Source: a virus. Taken from it: DNA of 23,669 nucleotides. The DNA lies in the IMG/VR virus record IMGVR_UViG_3300046003_001535, positions 1 through 23,669 of that record, one strand, 5' to 3'. Under the pieces are notes generated by a model. The model was not told the DNA's origin. It searched no databases and worked only from the letters and a program-made list of their open reading frames with translations. This document shows, piece after piece, positions 14,807-21,834 of this stretch (its first letter is position 1; the number at the start of each line of letters is the position of its first letter). Made by a program: the position numbers and the translations under genes.

Positions 14807-16922
14807 AAAAATATTAGTATGCGGAGCAGGTGGATTTATTGGAACACACCTAGTTACCAGTTTAAAAAGTCAAGGGCACTACGTTGTTGGTGTTGATTTA
14901 AAATTTCCAATGTATTCTAAAACTGATGCAGACGAGTTTCACATAGTTGATTTAAGAAATCAGGATCTAGTAGCCAAGATTGTTACTAGCGACCTAGATG
15001 AAATTTATCAATTAGCAGCAGATATGGGCGGTACCGGGTATATAGGCACAGGTGAAAATGATGCCGATATAATGCATAATAGTGCTGTAATTAATCTCAA
15101 CATTCTAAATGAGATGGTTAAGAAGGATGTTAAGAATGTATTCTATACCAGTAGTGCCTGTGTCTACCCAGAATACAATCAACTAGATCCAAATAATCCC
15201 AATTGTGAAGAATCGAGTGTATATCCAGCAGAACCTGATACAGAGTATGGTTGGGAAAAACTATTCAGTGAACGTCTGTATCTAAGCTACGGTCGCAACT
15301 ATGGGTTCAGAGTTCGTATTGCTAGATTACACAATGTATTCGGTCCACTGGGATCTTGGTGTGATGGTAAAGAAAAAGCGCCAGCAGCATTATGCCGTAA
15401 GGTAATTGAAAGCACAGGAGAAGTAGAAGTCTGGGGTCCTGGTAATCAGACTCGCAGTTTTATGTATATAGATGAGTGCATCAAAGGTATTCACCTAATG
15501 ATGGCCTGCGCTAGTCAACTGCCAATTAATCTTGGCAGTGATAGAATGATCAGCATTAACGATCTAGTATTGTTAATTGCCAAGTTGGCCGGTAAAGATA
15601 TTAAAATTAAAAATATTCCCGGACCCCAAGGTGTTATGGGCCGTAACAGCGACAACAATTTAATCAAAGGTTTAATTGGTGGATGGGCGCCAGCCGATGC
15701 ACTAGAGTACGGACTGACAAAAACCTATGCCTGGATCAAAAGTCAAAAGAAGATTTTTAGTAAGACAGGCAAAGTATATGACCTAAGAGTAGACAAAAAT
15801 TTCATTGCTCCTTTGACCGAGTGTGAATGTGCGCCTAATTCAATTTATTACTTTCACTACTATTACGATCTACACGACGGTGTAGGTATCCTAGATAGCC
15901 TAGAAGAAAAGCATTGGGATCATTTACGAACTGATCCGACAGCCAAGTTTCTTTATGAAAATTGCAATGAAACATTCACCTACAAACTAGCAGATGACAT
16001 TGCCAAAGTAATAACAGAAAAAAATATACATCCTTCTAAGATCTATATGATAGTAATGGATGATGTACATAAAAACTTTCTAAGTAAACGATTAACCGAA
16101 AGATCAATTTACGGAGTCAACATAGGTGTGTTTAACGATTTATTGGCAAAGACACAGATACACGACAATCAACATACTGAACACAAATTCAGTATGCTGA
16201 GTAGAAATTATCGTCCTTGGAGACTGCACCTATATGCTGAACTGGCGCAGCAGGATCTATTGAAAGACTTTAGATATAGTTTTTACAACATATTCCCCTA
16301 TGGTGAAGTTAGATACTTTGACAAAGACACAATGGCTAAAGATCTAACTGCATTGAACTTTAAAATAGATTCTAATGTAGACACTTGGTTATCCGGAGTG
16401 CCTTATACACTAGATGCTAGTGACAATGTTCTAAACAAATGGGGTGATGTAACCTACGATGCAATCCTAAATGCAGATTTTCATATTCTAGTAGAAACAC
16501 ACTATGATGTATCCTATTATGTAGATACTAGAAAAGGTAATTTAAGAGATCTAGCGCCTAGTAGCATTACCGAAAAAACCAATAAGCCCATTGCCTGCGG
16601 CAAGCCCTTTATTGCATTTTCTACGGCACACTTCTTAGAAGACTTCCGTAGTCTAGGATTCAAAACATTCAGTCCGTATATAAACGAATCATACGATCTT
16701 GAAGAAGACAATCACAAAAGACTAAGTATGATAGTTGCCGAAATAAAAAGAATATCAGAATTACCAAAAGATCAATATGACGAGCTGCTGTTTAATTGTC
16801 GTTTAATCGCAGCTAAAAATCGTGAAATATTGCTTTCTAAGAAAGACAACACAGCATACAATGCATCGTTTGAATTTTTAAGGAGTTATTTTGAGTCACA
16901 GTCAAATATACAAATTCTTTAA
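14796..16922 (+). CDS. Fusion of GDP-mannose 3,5-epimerase-like enzyme and ITEKT glycosyltransferase-like domain
   Basis: The 708-residue protein has two parts. Residues 1-~315 are a short-chain dehydrogenase-type NDP-sugar epimerase: GAGGFIG (10-16) binds NAD, AADMGG (74-79), SSACVYPE (119-126) and YGWEK (151-155) form the active site, with GKEKAPAA (191-198) and QTRSFMYIDEC (218-228) as in plant GDP-mannose 3,5-epimerase. C122, Y151, K155 and K194 match the catalytic residues I recall for that enzyme, so GDP-mannose to GDP-L-galactose is the best guess. Residues ~320-708 carry the domain also found at 13514-14806 and 18182-19381: SRNYRPWR (469-476), LVETHY (565-570), SITEKTNKPIACGKPFI (590-606), GFKTFSPYINESYD (621-634). 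The fusion suggests that the epimerised sugar is made and transferred by one protein. Its end overlaps the next gene by 32 bp. Confidence 0.75.
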   Translation: MEHKKILVCGAGGFIGTHLVTSLKSQGHYVVGVDLKFPMYSKTDADEFHIVDLRNQDLVAKIVTSDLDEIYQLAADMGGTGYIGTGENDADIMHNSAVINLNILNEMVKKDVKNVFYTSSACVYPEYNQLDPNNPNCEESSVYPAEPDTEYGWEKLFSERLYLSYGRNYGFRVRIARLHNVFGPLGSWCDGKEKAPAALCRKVIESTGEVEVWGPGNQTRSFMYIDECIKGIHLMMACASQLPINLGSDRMISINDLVLLIAKLAGKDIKIKNIPGPQGVMGRNSDNNLIKGLIGGWAPADALEYGLTKTYAWIKSQKKIFSKTGKVYDLRVDKNFIAPLTECECAPNSIYYFHYYYDLHDGVGILDSLEEKHWDHLRTDPTAKFLYENCNETFTYKLADDIAKVITEKNIHPSKIYMIVMDDVHKNFLSKRLTERSIYGVNIGVFNDLLAKTQIHDNQHTEHKFSMLSRNYRPWRLHLYAELAQQDLLKDFRYSFYNIFPYGEVRYFDKDTMAKDLTALNFKIDSNVDTWLSGVPYTLDASDNVLNKWGDVTYDAILNADFHILVETHYDVSYYVDTRKGNLRDLAPSSITEKTNKPIACGKPFIAFSTAHFLEDFRSLGFKTFSPYINESYDLEEDNHKRLSMIVAEIKRISELPKDQYDELLFNCRLIAAKNREILLSKKDNTAYNASFEFLRSYFESQSNIQIL
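16881..16885 (+). promoter_or_regulatory. Ribosome binding site AGGAG deciding a TTG start
   Basis: AGGAG lies five bases before the TTG at 16891 and inside the 3' end of the upstream gene. No ATG in that frame has a comparable signal, so the TTG is taken as the true start of the oxygenase gene. Confidence 0.75.
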
Positions 16923-17595
16923 TGAATTGAATCAGTACTACGATCCTACCGAATTAGCAGTAAGTCATGCTGAAGGTTCTCCAGTCCCCTACACGATCAT
17001 AGACAATTTTTTACCCGATGAACTATTCAATACACTAAGTTTTGAAGTTGATTTCTTACAAGAAAGTGATTGGACTGTGTTTAGTAAAGGAACAAGTTAT
17101 AGAAAAGAGTGCAGAAATTTTACCAGCACTCCTAGAATACAATCAATGGCCTATAGTTTTCAAGGTAGTATATTTCTCAAATGGATAGAACAACTAACAG
17201 GCATTGACAAACTAGTAGGAGATCCTCACCATCGAGGTGGCGGCATAACCCGTATGCCTACTGGAACCAGTCTAGGACTTCACAATGACTTCAATTGGAA
17301 TGAACAAATTAGACTTACTCGTCGTGCCAATGTAATATTATACATGAATCCCGTTTGGGAAGAAAGTTGGGGCGGAGAATTAGAGTTTTGGGACTTTGAC
17401 CGAACTGAATGCCTAGTTAAAATTGCACCCAAGCCCAATAGACTGGCCGTATGGAATTACGACGAACGTCTGATACACGGTCAGCCACATCCATTGACCT
17501 GCCCTGACTCCGTAGAAAGACAAAATTTCATACAGTTTTATTATAGTAGTAATGCTACGCATGAAACTCCACCTCATCGCAGTCAATTTGTCTAA
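16891..17595 (+). CDS. 2OG-Fe(II) oxygenase, prolyl-4-hydroxylase-like
   Basis: The 234-residue protein has the facial triad of 2-oxoglutarate/iron oxygenases: HND with H131 and D133, and H196 in LIHGQPHP. R210 (in ERQNFIQFYY) can bind the 2-oxoglutarate carboxylate. YTIIDNFLP (34-42) opens the domain, GGGITRMPTGTSLGLHNDF (116-134) leads into the metal site and GGELEFWD (161-168) follows, which is the usual order in prolyl-4-hydroxylase-like enzymes of phages and bacteria. It would hydroxylate or oxidise a carbon of a sugar or a protein side chain. Start is TTG with AGGAG at 16881-16885. It overlaps the upstream gene by 32 bp and shares TAATG with the next gene. Placement among sugar enzymes points to glycan or fibre modification, which is inference. 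Confidence 0.85.
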   Translation: MSHSQIYKFFNELNQYYDPTELAVSHAEGSPVPYTIIDNFLPDELFNTLSFEVDFLQESDWTVFSKGTSYRKECRNFTSTPRIQSMAYSFQGSIFLKWIEQLTGIDKLVGDPHHRGGGITRMPTGTSLGLHNDFNWNEQIRLTRRANVILYMNPVWEESWGGELEFWDFDRTECLVKIAPKPNRLAVWNYDERLIHGQPHPLTCPDSVERQNFIQFYYSSNATHETPPHRSQFV

Positions 17596-18182
17596 TGGCA
17601 AACTTTCATCTTAACAGTCAATCATATCTAGCTCAGCTGTCTTACAATCAAGACACAGATATGATATTAGAAATAGGTAGTGATCAGAATGAAGGATCTA
17701 CAGAATTTTTTAACGGATTATCAGTTAATTGGGAAATACCCTTTTATACTGTGGATGTTATTGATGAACCTCAACATAGATTCACACATCTAGATCATAT
17801 TATATGGCAAGTATCAGAAAGTGGAGCAGTATGGACTAAGTCAGTACTGCCTACATTGGGCAAACAAATTAAAGTGCTTTACCTTGATAATTATGATTGG
17901 TCTAACCCTGGATCAAATGCAGATAACATTAAAGCAAATTATGCTCAACGAAATGTTGAGTGGTCAAATATGGGCAGTCAGATTGAACATCTAGCACAAA
18001 TGGCAAACTGCATGCCATACATGTCAGCTGAGTCTTTAGTGATATGTGATGACACGCCTCTAGTAGAAGCAAGCGGAACTTACTCCGGCAAGTGCGGAGC
18101 AGTTGTACCTTATCTATTAGTTAATGGTTATCAAATAGTCTATACCGGAAACAACGGAGTTATACTTCAGAGAGGCAAGTAA
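17595..18182 (+). CDS. Class I methyltransferase-like protein
   Basis: The 195-residue protein has MILEIGSDQNEGSTEFF (23-39), which fits motif I of class I SAM-dependent methyltransferases (a hydrophobic strand, then E-x-G-S/T and an acidic-Gly loop). FYTVDVIDEP (50-59) fits the next strand with its acidic end, and IKVLYLDNYDW (92-102) fits the strand before the catalytic site. LVICDDTPL (147-155) is a later strand. The length is short for the family, and I see no substrate domain. Methylation of a sugar or of a hydroxyl made by the upstream oxygenase would fit the operon, but a nonmethylating Rossmann protein cannot be excluded. TAATG overlaps at both ends indicate translational coupling. 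Confidence 0.6.
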   Translation: MANFHLNSQSYLAQLSYNQDTDMILEIGSDQNEGSTEFFNGLSVNWEIPFYTVDVIDEPQHRFTHLDHIIWQVSESGAVWTKSVLPTLGKQIKVLYLDNYDWSNPGSNADNIKANYAQRNVEWSNMGSQIEHLAQMANCMPYMSAESLVICDDTPLVEASGTYSGKCGAVVPYLLVNGYQIVYTGNNGVILQRGK

Positions 18183-19381
18183 TGCTCTGTTACTTTGATA
18201 GTGCTATTGATGTAAATCTTTCACATATTGCAGACATTAAACAGGTACGGTCGCTGGACGAATTAAAAAAACGACTAAGTGAATCTAATTTTGAATTTGT
18301 ACATTCAACAGAATACTCGCAGCAGGGATTATACATAATTGAAATTAGTAAGATACCAGAGCTCTGGTGCGCAAAAACTTTTTTAAAAAGCTTCAACCTA
18401 TTGCTTAATATACCAAGTAGAGTAATTAAGGCCGCTAAATCTAAAAAGATAAGAATACTGATTTTGTCAACAGTAGAAGGAGATAATTTCAGTTATGATA
18501 CATTTGACGGATTCCAGCATTTACATAGTACAGTTCAATTGTTGGGGCTTCCTAAACACTCTGTACTTATTGTTTCTGGAAATTTAAATGCTGGGCAACA
18601 ATATACAGAATGGTGTATAAAAAATTCTAAAGAAGAATATATTGAATTTCAAGAAGGTATTGAGTGGGATGGAAAAATGTCACATCCTCCTAGTACCCCT
18701 GTTAAGATAACAGATTATGGTTTACCGTTTAACAGTTTAAATCGTGCCCATAGAAATCACAGAACAGAACATTTATATTTTCTAGCCGAAAATAAAATAC
18801 AGGGTTTAATAAGTGGTGGGGCTTGGTTTAATACACACACTATTGATATGCCGATATATCAAACAGTAGAATACAATCATTATAAAACTGTACTAACAGC
18901 TAACTACCCTAAGACTGTAGATGTACTAGACCTAGTTAATCAAGTACCTAACCTAATTAACAATCTAGAAATATATGAACGCAGCCAACTAACAGTTGTA
19001 ACCGAAAGTCATTTTAATCAAACAGGCGGATTGTTTATTACGGAAAAAACATTTAGGCCGTTATTAGTTGGCCATCCGTTTATGGTACTAGGTCAAAAAG
19101 GATCTTTAGAAAAATTGAAAAGTTGGGGATTCATAACTGACTTTGATGGCATTGATCAAAGCTATGATAATGTTGCAGATGATAAAGAACGATTTTTACA
19201 ATTTCATTTATCTTTAAGAAACTGGTGTGTACAAGATTCGGAAATTCGAAGAACTGCAATTTACAAATGGAACAACATTATCCAACACAATTTTCAAAAT
19301 TATAAAAAACTAAATTTTAAGAAAACTATGTTTGATAATGTTATCTTGTCTACGGAACAGTATTTTAAAAAATGTTTTTAG
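18182..19381 (+). CDS. Glycosyltransferase-like protein with ITEKTxRP domain, copy 3
   Basis: The 399-residue protein is the last gene of the operon. Its C-terminal domain matches the other two: LNRAHRNHRTEHL (186-198), TVVTESHF (271-278), LFITEKTFRPLLVGHPFMVLG (split around residues 284-304), SWGFITDFDGIDQSYD (314-329) and DDKERF. The N-terminal ~170 residues are not clearly shared; they include a Rossmann-like RILILSTVEGDNF (91-103) and SVLIVSGNL (127-135), which would suit a two-domain GT-B-like fold. I infer a glycosyltransferase with low confidence in the exact class. TAATG at 18180-18184 couples it to the upstream gene. Its last 17 bases overlap the end of the gene on the opposite strand. 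Confidence 0.6.
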   Translation: MLCYFDSAIDVNLSHIADIKQVRSLDELKKRLSESNFEFVHSTEYSQQGLYIIEISKIPELWCAKTFLKSFNLLLNIPSRVIKAAKSKKIRILILSTVEGDNFSYDTFDGFQHLHSTVQLLGLPKHSVLIVSGNLNAGQQYTEWCIKNSKEEYIEFQEGIEWDGKMSHPPSTPVKITDYGLPFNSLNRAHRNHRTEHLYFLAENKIQGLISGGAWFNTHTIDMPIYQTVEYNHYKTVLTANYPKTVDVLDLVNQVPNLINNLEIYERSQLTVVTESHFNQTGGLFITEKTFRPLLVGHPFMVLGQKGSLEKLKSWGFITDFDGIDQSYDNVADDKERFLQFHLSLRNWCVQDSEIRRTAIYKWNNIIQHNFQNYKKLNFKKTMFDNVILSTEQYFKKCF

Positions 19382-19670
19382 AACTTTCTTGAATATCAAC
19401 TTTTAATCTTTCGATATCCATTTGAAAATCCATCTTTTTAATATCGTTACGATATTCTTGAAAAATGTTTAACAGTTTTTCAGCAACTTCGTCAGAGGTT
19501 GAATTAGACAATTGTTCTTGTACATTTATTTCCCAAATACGACCATTGGTAAATTCTAATCGTAATTGGTTTAGATAGGCCACAGGCATAGTGTTCATGT
19601 AGAGATCTTCAAATATCTCCGGCCACTCACTAACCAAATGCCTGGGCGGTTTAAACAACGGTTTAGGCAT
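19365..19670 (-). CDS. Conserved-looking T4-like phage protein, unknown function
   Basis: The 101-residue protein starts MPKPLFKPPRHLVSEWPEIFEDLYMNTMPV, of which the PRHLVSEWPE and EDLYMNTMPV parts are what I recall from short proteins of marine T4-like phages with no known role. RLEFTNGRIWEINVQEQL (37-54) looks like a beta hairpin and the remainder (55-101) is a charged helix, likely coiled coil. No enzyme or DNA-binding motif is visible. Its ATG lies 8 bp inside the end of the preceding gene (19663-20316), so it is coupled to it. The 3' end overlaps the converging gene by 17 bp. Confidence 0.65.
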   Translation of the reverse strand: MPKPLFKPPRHLVSEWPEIFEDLYMNTMPVAYLNQLRLEFTNGRIWEINVQEQLSNSTSDEVAEKLLNIFQEYRNDIKKMDFQMDIERLKVDIQESSKNIF

Positions 19671-20316
19671 CAGCAGATTCTTCTGCCTTCACTGTTGCTT
19701 TTTTCTTTGGTGGATCTAGTGCATCTGCTTCTTTACGCAACCTGGCAGCTTCTTTGTACATAGCATCTGCTTGGCTTCGATAGCTTTTAGCAATATCAGT
19801 GTCAGTAAGAACTTCGTTAGCAGCGGCCTGAGGCATTGCTGGAACAGAAGTTGCTTCACTGTTTGGAACAGCGTTTTTCTTACTGTCTTGCGTTTTCTTA
19901 GCCTGAGCATTAGCCTGTGCGCCACTAACAAAATTACACAATTCGTCAACTGCACAATTTTTCTGTTCGGCAATCAGCACATTTAACTGATCTAAAGGAA
20001 CAGCGGCGTTAACAGTTGGCGTCATCAACACATTGCTAGTGGACACTTTTTGCAATCTTCCGTCTTGTTGTAATGCTGATAGCATTGGACGACCGTCTGG
20101 GAAATGACGAATAAACAACATCTCTCCAAATTCAAATGCTTCCTGAGCCTGATCAGTTTCAAGCATTTGCATAATTGCATCGTGGTACTCATCTTTAAGT
20201 TGATTAACTTGAATCACTAAAGCTGAGTCTGATTCGCCTGGAAGAGTTCTAAATACTGTGAGTACTTTAACTCCGGTATTTTTCATCCTTCCAATGTGTT
20301 TGACTGGATTGGCCAT
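19663..20316 (-). CDS. Conserved-looking phage protein with Ala/Pro-rich linker and C-terminal helix
   Basis: The 217-residue protein has an ordered N-terminal ~135 residues (MANPVKHIGRMKNTGVKVLT, ALVIQVNQLKDEYHDAIMQM, FIRHFPDGRPMLSALQQDGR, PLDQLNVLIAEQKNC), then a low-complexity Ala/Asn/Ser/Pro stretch (~135-165) and a charged helix YRSQADAMYKEAARLRKEAD (179-198) ending in a Lys/Glu-rich tail. I remember the MANPxKHxGRMKNTG start and the PDGRPML motif from marine T4-like phage genomes, where it has no assigned function. A good ribosome binding site (AAAGGAA on the minus strand near 20323-20329) precedes the ATG. The layout of domain, flexible linker and helical tail suggests a scaffold or adaptor, which is only a guess. 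Confidence 0.65.
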   Translation of the reverse strand: MANPVKHIGRMKNTGVKVLTVFRTLPGESDSALVIQVNQLKDEYHDAIMQMLETDQAQEAFEFGEMLFIRHFPDGRPMLSALQQDGRLQKVSTSNVLMTPTVNAAVPLDQLNVLIAEQKNCAVDELCNFVSGAQANAQAKKTQDSKKNAVPNSEATSVPAMPQAAANEVLTDTDIAKSYRSQADAMYKEAARLRKEADALDPPKKKATVKAEESADA

Positions 20317-20317
20317 A

Positions 20318-20554
20318 TTATTCCTTTTTAGTGGTTACTGATTCTAGAAATACTGACAGCTTGTTGTACACTTTGCCTACAGCTTCCATTTCAGCAGCCT
20401 TGAATGCGCCCCGTGAACTTGCAACATCAATAATACTACGGATAGCAGCAAGATCGTTGAGATTTAGATCAGGTGCAGCTGGTTGTTCAGCAGCTGGTGC
20501 AGTGGTTGGCTCTACTGGAGCGCCCGGTGATACTTTGCTTTCTTGTTGGTCCAT
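20318..20554 (-). CDS. Small acidic phage protein, unknown function
   Basis: The 78-residue protein has a disordered Pro/Ala/Glu-rich first third (residues 1-28) and a helical rest: NLNDLAAIRSIIDVASSRG (31-49) and AFKAAEMEAVGKVYNKLSVF (50-69). I recall the DLAAIRxIIDVAxxRGAFKAxE pattern from small unassigned genes of marine T4-like phages. It has a strong AAGGAGA site, and its ATG shares an A with the stop of the upstream gene (TAATG). The stop lies one base before the start of the next gene, so the three genes are surely translated together. There is no motif that points to a function. Confidence 0.6.
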   Translation of the reverse strand: MDQQESKVSPGAPVEPTTAPAAEQPAAPDLNLNDLAAIRSIIDVASSRGAFKAAEMEAVGKVYNKLSVFLESVTTKKE

Positions 20555-20835
20555 TAGTTTCTCCTTAAATGTGGACAGGCTAACATAAAGTATGTTAGTT
20601 CTTTTTGATCTTCAAATGCCACAAATGTGGCAGTTTTCAAGTGGCCGTCTTTATCGATAGAAGGCAGTTTAGCAATTGAGTATCGTCCTCGTAATCGAGT
20701 ACGCACCCAACTTTCCATAATTCCTGTTTGTGACAGGAAGTGTCCGCCCTCATCAATTTTAAACTTCGCAAAATGCGGAGGTATGTGTGACAGCGAGCGT
20801 TTGTTTAGAACTTCTAAAGGGTTTAGATCGAACAT
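20554..20835 (-). CDS. Conserved-looking phage protein, unknown function, start at a late promoter
   Basis: The 93-residue protein contains LNKRSLSHIPPHFAKF (10-25), MESWVRTRLRGRYSI (40-54) and ATFVAFEDQKELTYFMLACP (69-88), which I recall from short proteins of marine T4-like phages. It looks like a mixed alpha/beta domain with a basic middle, and no catalytic motif. No Shine-Dalgarno sequence precedes the ATG (the bases before it are TTTTCACT), and the T4 late-type box at 20844-20851 would start the message only about three bases upstream. The start may therefore be leaderless, or translation may begin by readthrough from the gene above. An alternative start inside the gene cannot be excluded. 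Confidence 0.6.
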   Translation of the reverse strand: MFDLNPLEVLNKRSLSHIPPHFAKFKIDEGGHFLSQTGIMESWVRTRLRGRYSIAKLPSIDKDGHLKTATFVAFEDQKELTYFMLACPHLRRN

Positions 20836-20843
20836 AGTGAAAA

Positions 20844-20851
20844 TATTTATA
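20844..20851 (-). promoter_or_regulatory. T4 late promoter box TATAAATA
   Basis: The minus strand reads TATAAATA exactly, in the 24 bp gap between the genes at 20860-21261 and 20554-20835. In T4 the box covers about -13 to -6, which would put the start of transcription near 20838. It is the only exact match I noticed in a gene gap of this window. Confidence 0.6.
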
Positions 20852-20859
20852 GATAAAGA

Positions 20860-21261
20860 TTAATTGATAGAGGATTCTTGGCGCAGCCTTTTTGCCATTG
20901 TTCTAGCCATCCCAAGTTTTTTAATGTCTCCAGAAAACATATATAGTTCAAAGGCTGTTTTTTCTGATAGTACCACAATATGTTTTTTAGTAATGTGCCA
21001 CGGAGTATCGATATATTGATCTAACCAAATTAGCACCTGCGGACTAATGGTCATCTCTTTTGGAATCTCAATCTTATAAGTTTTAATTTCGGATTTAGTT
21101 TCGACAAATTCCAAACAGTGATCGGTCATCCTTAATCCGCCGATGTCTTTTTCTCTAGTGCTGTACCACCAAATGGCCTTAAAGTCTTTTGTTCTTTTAA
21201 CATCTGCTTCTACACCTGCGGCTTTTAAAAAAACTTCAGTGTAGGAATCTTTGCGATCCAT
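20860..21261 (-). CDS. Conserved-looking phage protein, unknown function
   Basis: The 133-residue protein starts MDRKDSYTEVFLKAAGVEAD and has DFKAIWWYSTREKDIGGLRMTD (26-47) followed by an alternating strand region (KTYKIEIPKEMTISPQVLIWL) and, near the end, FELYMFSGDIKKLGMARTMAKR (104-125). I recall the combination of IWWYxTREKDIGGLRxTD and LFSGDI from an unassigned family of marine T4-like phages. The fold seems to be beta with a terminal helix; the Trp pair and DIGG could form a binding pocket, but nothing catalytic can be named. The ATG is separated from the stop of the upstream gene by one base, with a weak GAAGAAA site before it. Confidence 0.6.
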   Translation of the reverse strand: MDRKDSYTEVFLKAAGVEADVKRTKDFKAIWWYSTREKDIGGLRMTDHCLEFVETKSEIKTYKIEIPKEMTISPQVLIWLDQYIDTPWHITKKHIVVLSEKTAFELYMFSGDIKKLGMARTMAKRLRQESSIN

Positions 21262-21262
21262 T

Positions 21263-21547
21263 TTATTTTATTTCTTCGCCGGCAGTTAGTTTATAAACAG
21301 CAAAGTCTTTGGTTTTAAATAAACGATTGAGTTTCTTTGCAAGATTGTGTGCATGACCGGGATTACTAAATGATACTTTCTTATACTTAGGTCCTGGATA
21401 ACTAGCTACTAAACTACCGCTTTTTAAATTGAATGGTTGCCCTTTATAAAACACAGCCCAAATGGCCTCAGAGTTGAGAACTTGCTCAACTTTGTAGGTT
21501 TCTTTGTTTGCGTACTCAAGCAACACTTGAGGTTTCGGTCTACTCAT
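21263..21547 (-). CDS. Small conserved-looking phage protein, unknown function
   Basis: The 94-residue basic protein has MSRPKPQVLLEYANKETYK (1-19), AVFYKGQPFNLKSG (31-44), SYPGPKYKKVSFSNPGHAHN (49-68) and LAKKLNRLFKTKDFAVYKL (69-87). The pattern YPGPKYKKxSFSNxGHAxNLAKKLN is familiar from unassigned genes of marine T4-like phages. The many Lys and the compact alpha/beta look would allow nucleic-acid binding, but no known motif is present. The ATG lies 24 bases after the predicted start of transcription from the late-type box at 21577-21584, so this gene could head its own late transcript. No strong Shine-Dalgarno sequence is seen. Confidence 0.6.
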   Translation of the reverse strand: MSRPKPQVLLEYANKETYKVEQVLNSEAIWAVFYKGQPFNLKSGSLVASYPGPKYKKVSFSNPGHAHNLAKKLNRLFKTKDFAVYKLTAGEEIK

Positions 21548-21576
21548 ATCTATACATGTCCAATAAAGTGCATATA

Positions 21577-21584
21577 TATTTATG
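21577..21584 (-). promoter_or_regulatory. T4 late-type promoter box CATAAATA
   Basis: The minus strand reads CATAAATA, one base from the T4 late box. It overlaps the TAA stop of the gene at 21580-21834 and would start a message near 21571, 24 bases before the ATG at 21547. The gap of 32 bp between the two genes, unusual in this tightly packed block, supports a regulatory role. Confidence 0.5.
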
Positions 21585-21834
21585 TTTTTCCGAAGCCACC
21601 CCCGTCAACTTTTACTTCTATCTCAGTGGTACTCTGGCGTATCTCGGCTAGCATAGCATGTATTTCCTGCATGGTTTTTGCCATTTTGGATGTCATGATT
21701 GCTAATTCAGCAGTTAGGTCTCTAGCTTCCTGCACACTAATGCGAATTTCTTTTTGTTGACTTCTTTCGGCAGCTACTAGTCGTTGTACTAGTTTTTCTA
21801 CACTTGGTAAATTTACAGGATTATTTAGAGACAT
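21580..21834 (-). CDS. Small coiled-coil phage protein, unknown function
   Basis: The 84-residue protein is almost wholly helical: NLPSVEKLVQRLVAAERSQQ (8-27), then a long helix through ARDLTAELAIMTSKMAKTMQ (37-56) to AEIRQSTTEIEV. Hydrophobic residues recur at heptad spacing, so it should form a coiled coil. It ends in a glycine-rich DGGGFGKT tail, which contains GKT but no surrounding P-loop strand, so it is not an ATPase. Its ATG lies inside the end of the upstream gene (14 bp overlap). I recall a similar MSLNNPxNLPSVEKLVQ start in marine T4-like phages, without function. A scaffolding or adaptor role would fit but is not shown. Confidence 0.6.
   Translation of the reverse strand: MSLNNPVNLPSVEKLVQRLVAAERSQQKEIRISVQEARDLTAELAIMTSKMAKTMQEIHAMLAEIRQSTTEIEVKVDGGGFGKT

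Noticed and set aside
19360-19400. An intrinsic bidirectional terminator at the convergent gene ends
   Set aside because: A- and T-runs are present but only a weak AT pairing with a very short loop can be drawn; it lies within coding sequence of both genes.
21580-21606. GKT near the end of the coiled-coil protein as a P-loop
   Set aside because: The glycines stand at the extreme C-terminus with no strand before or helix after; no Walker B motif follows.
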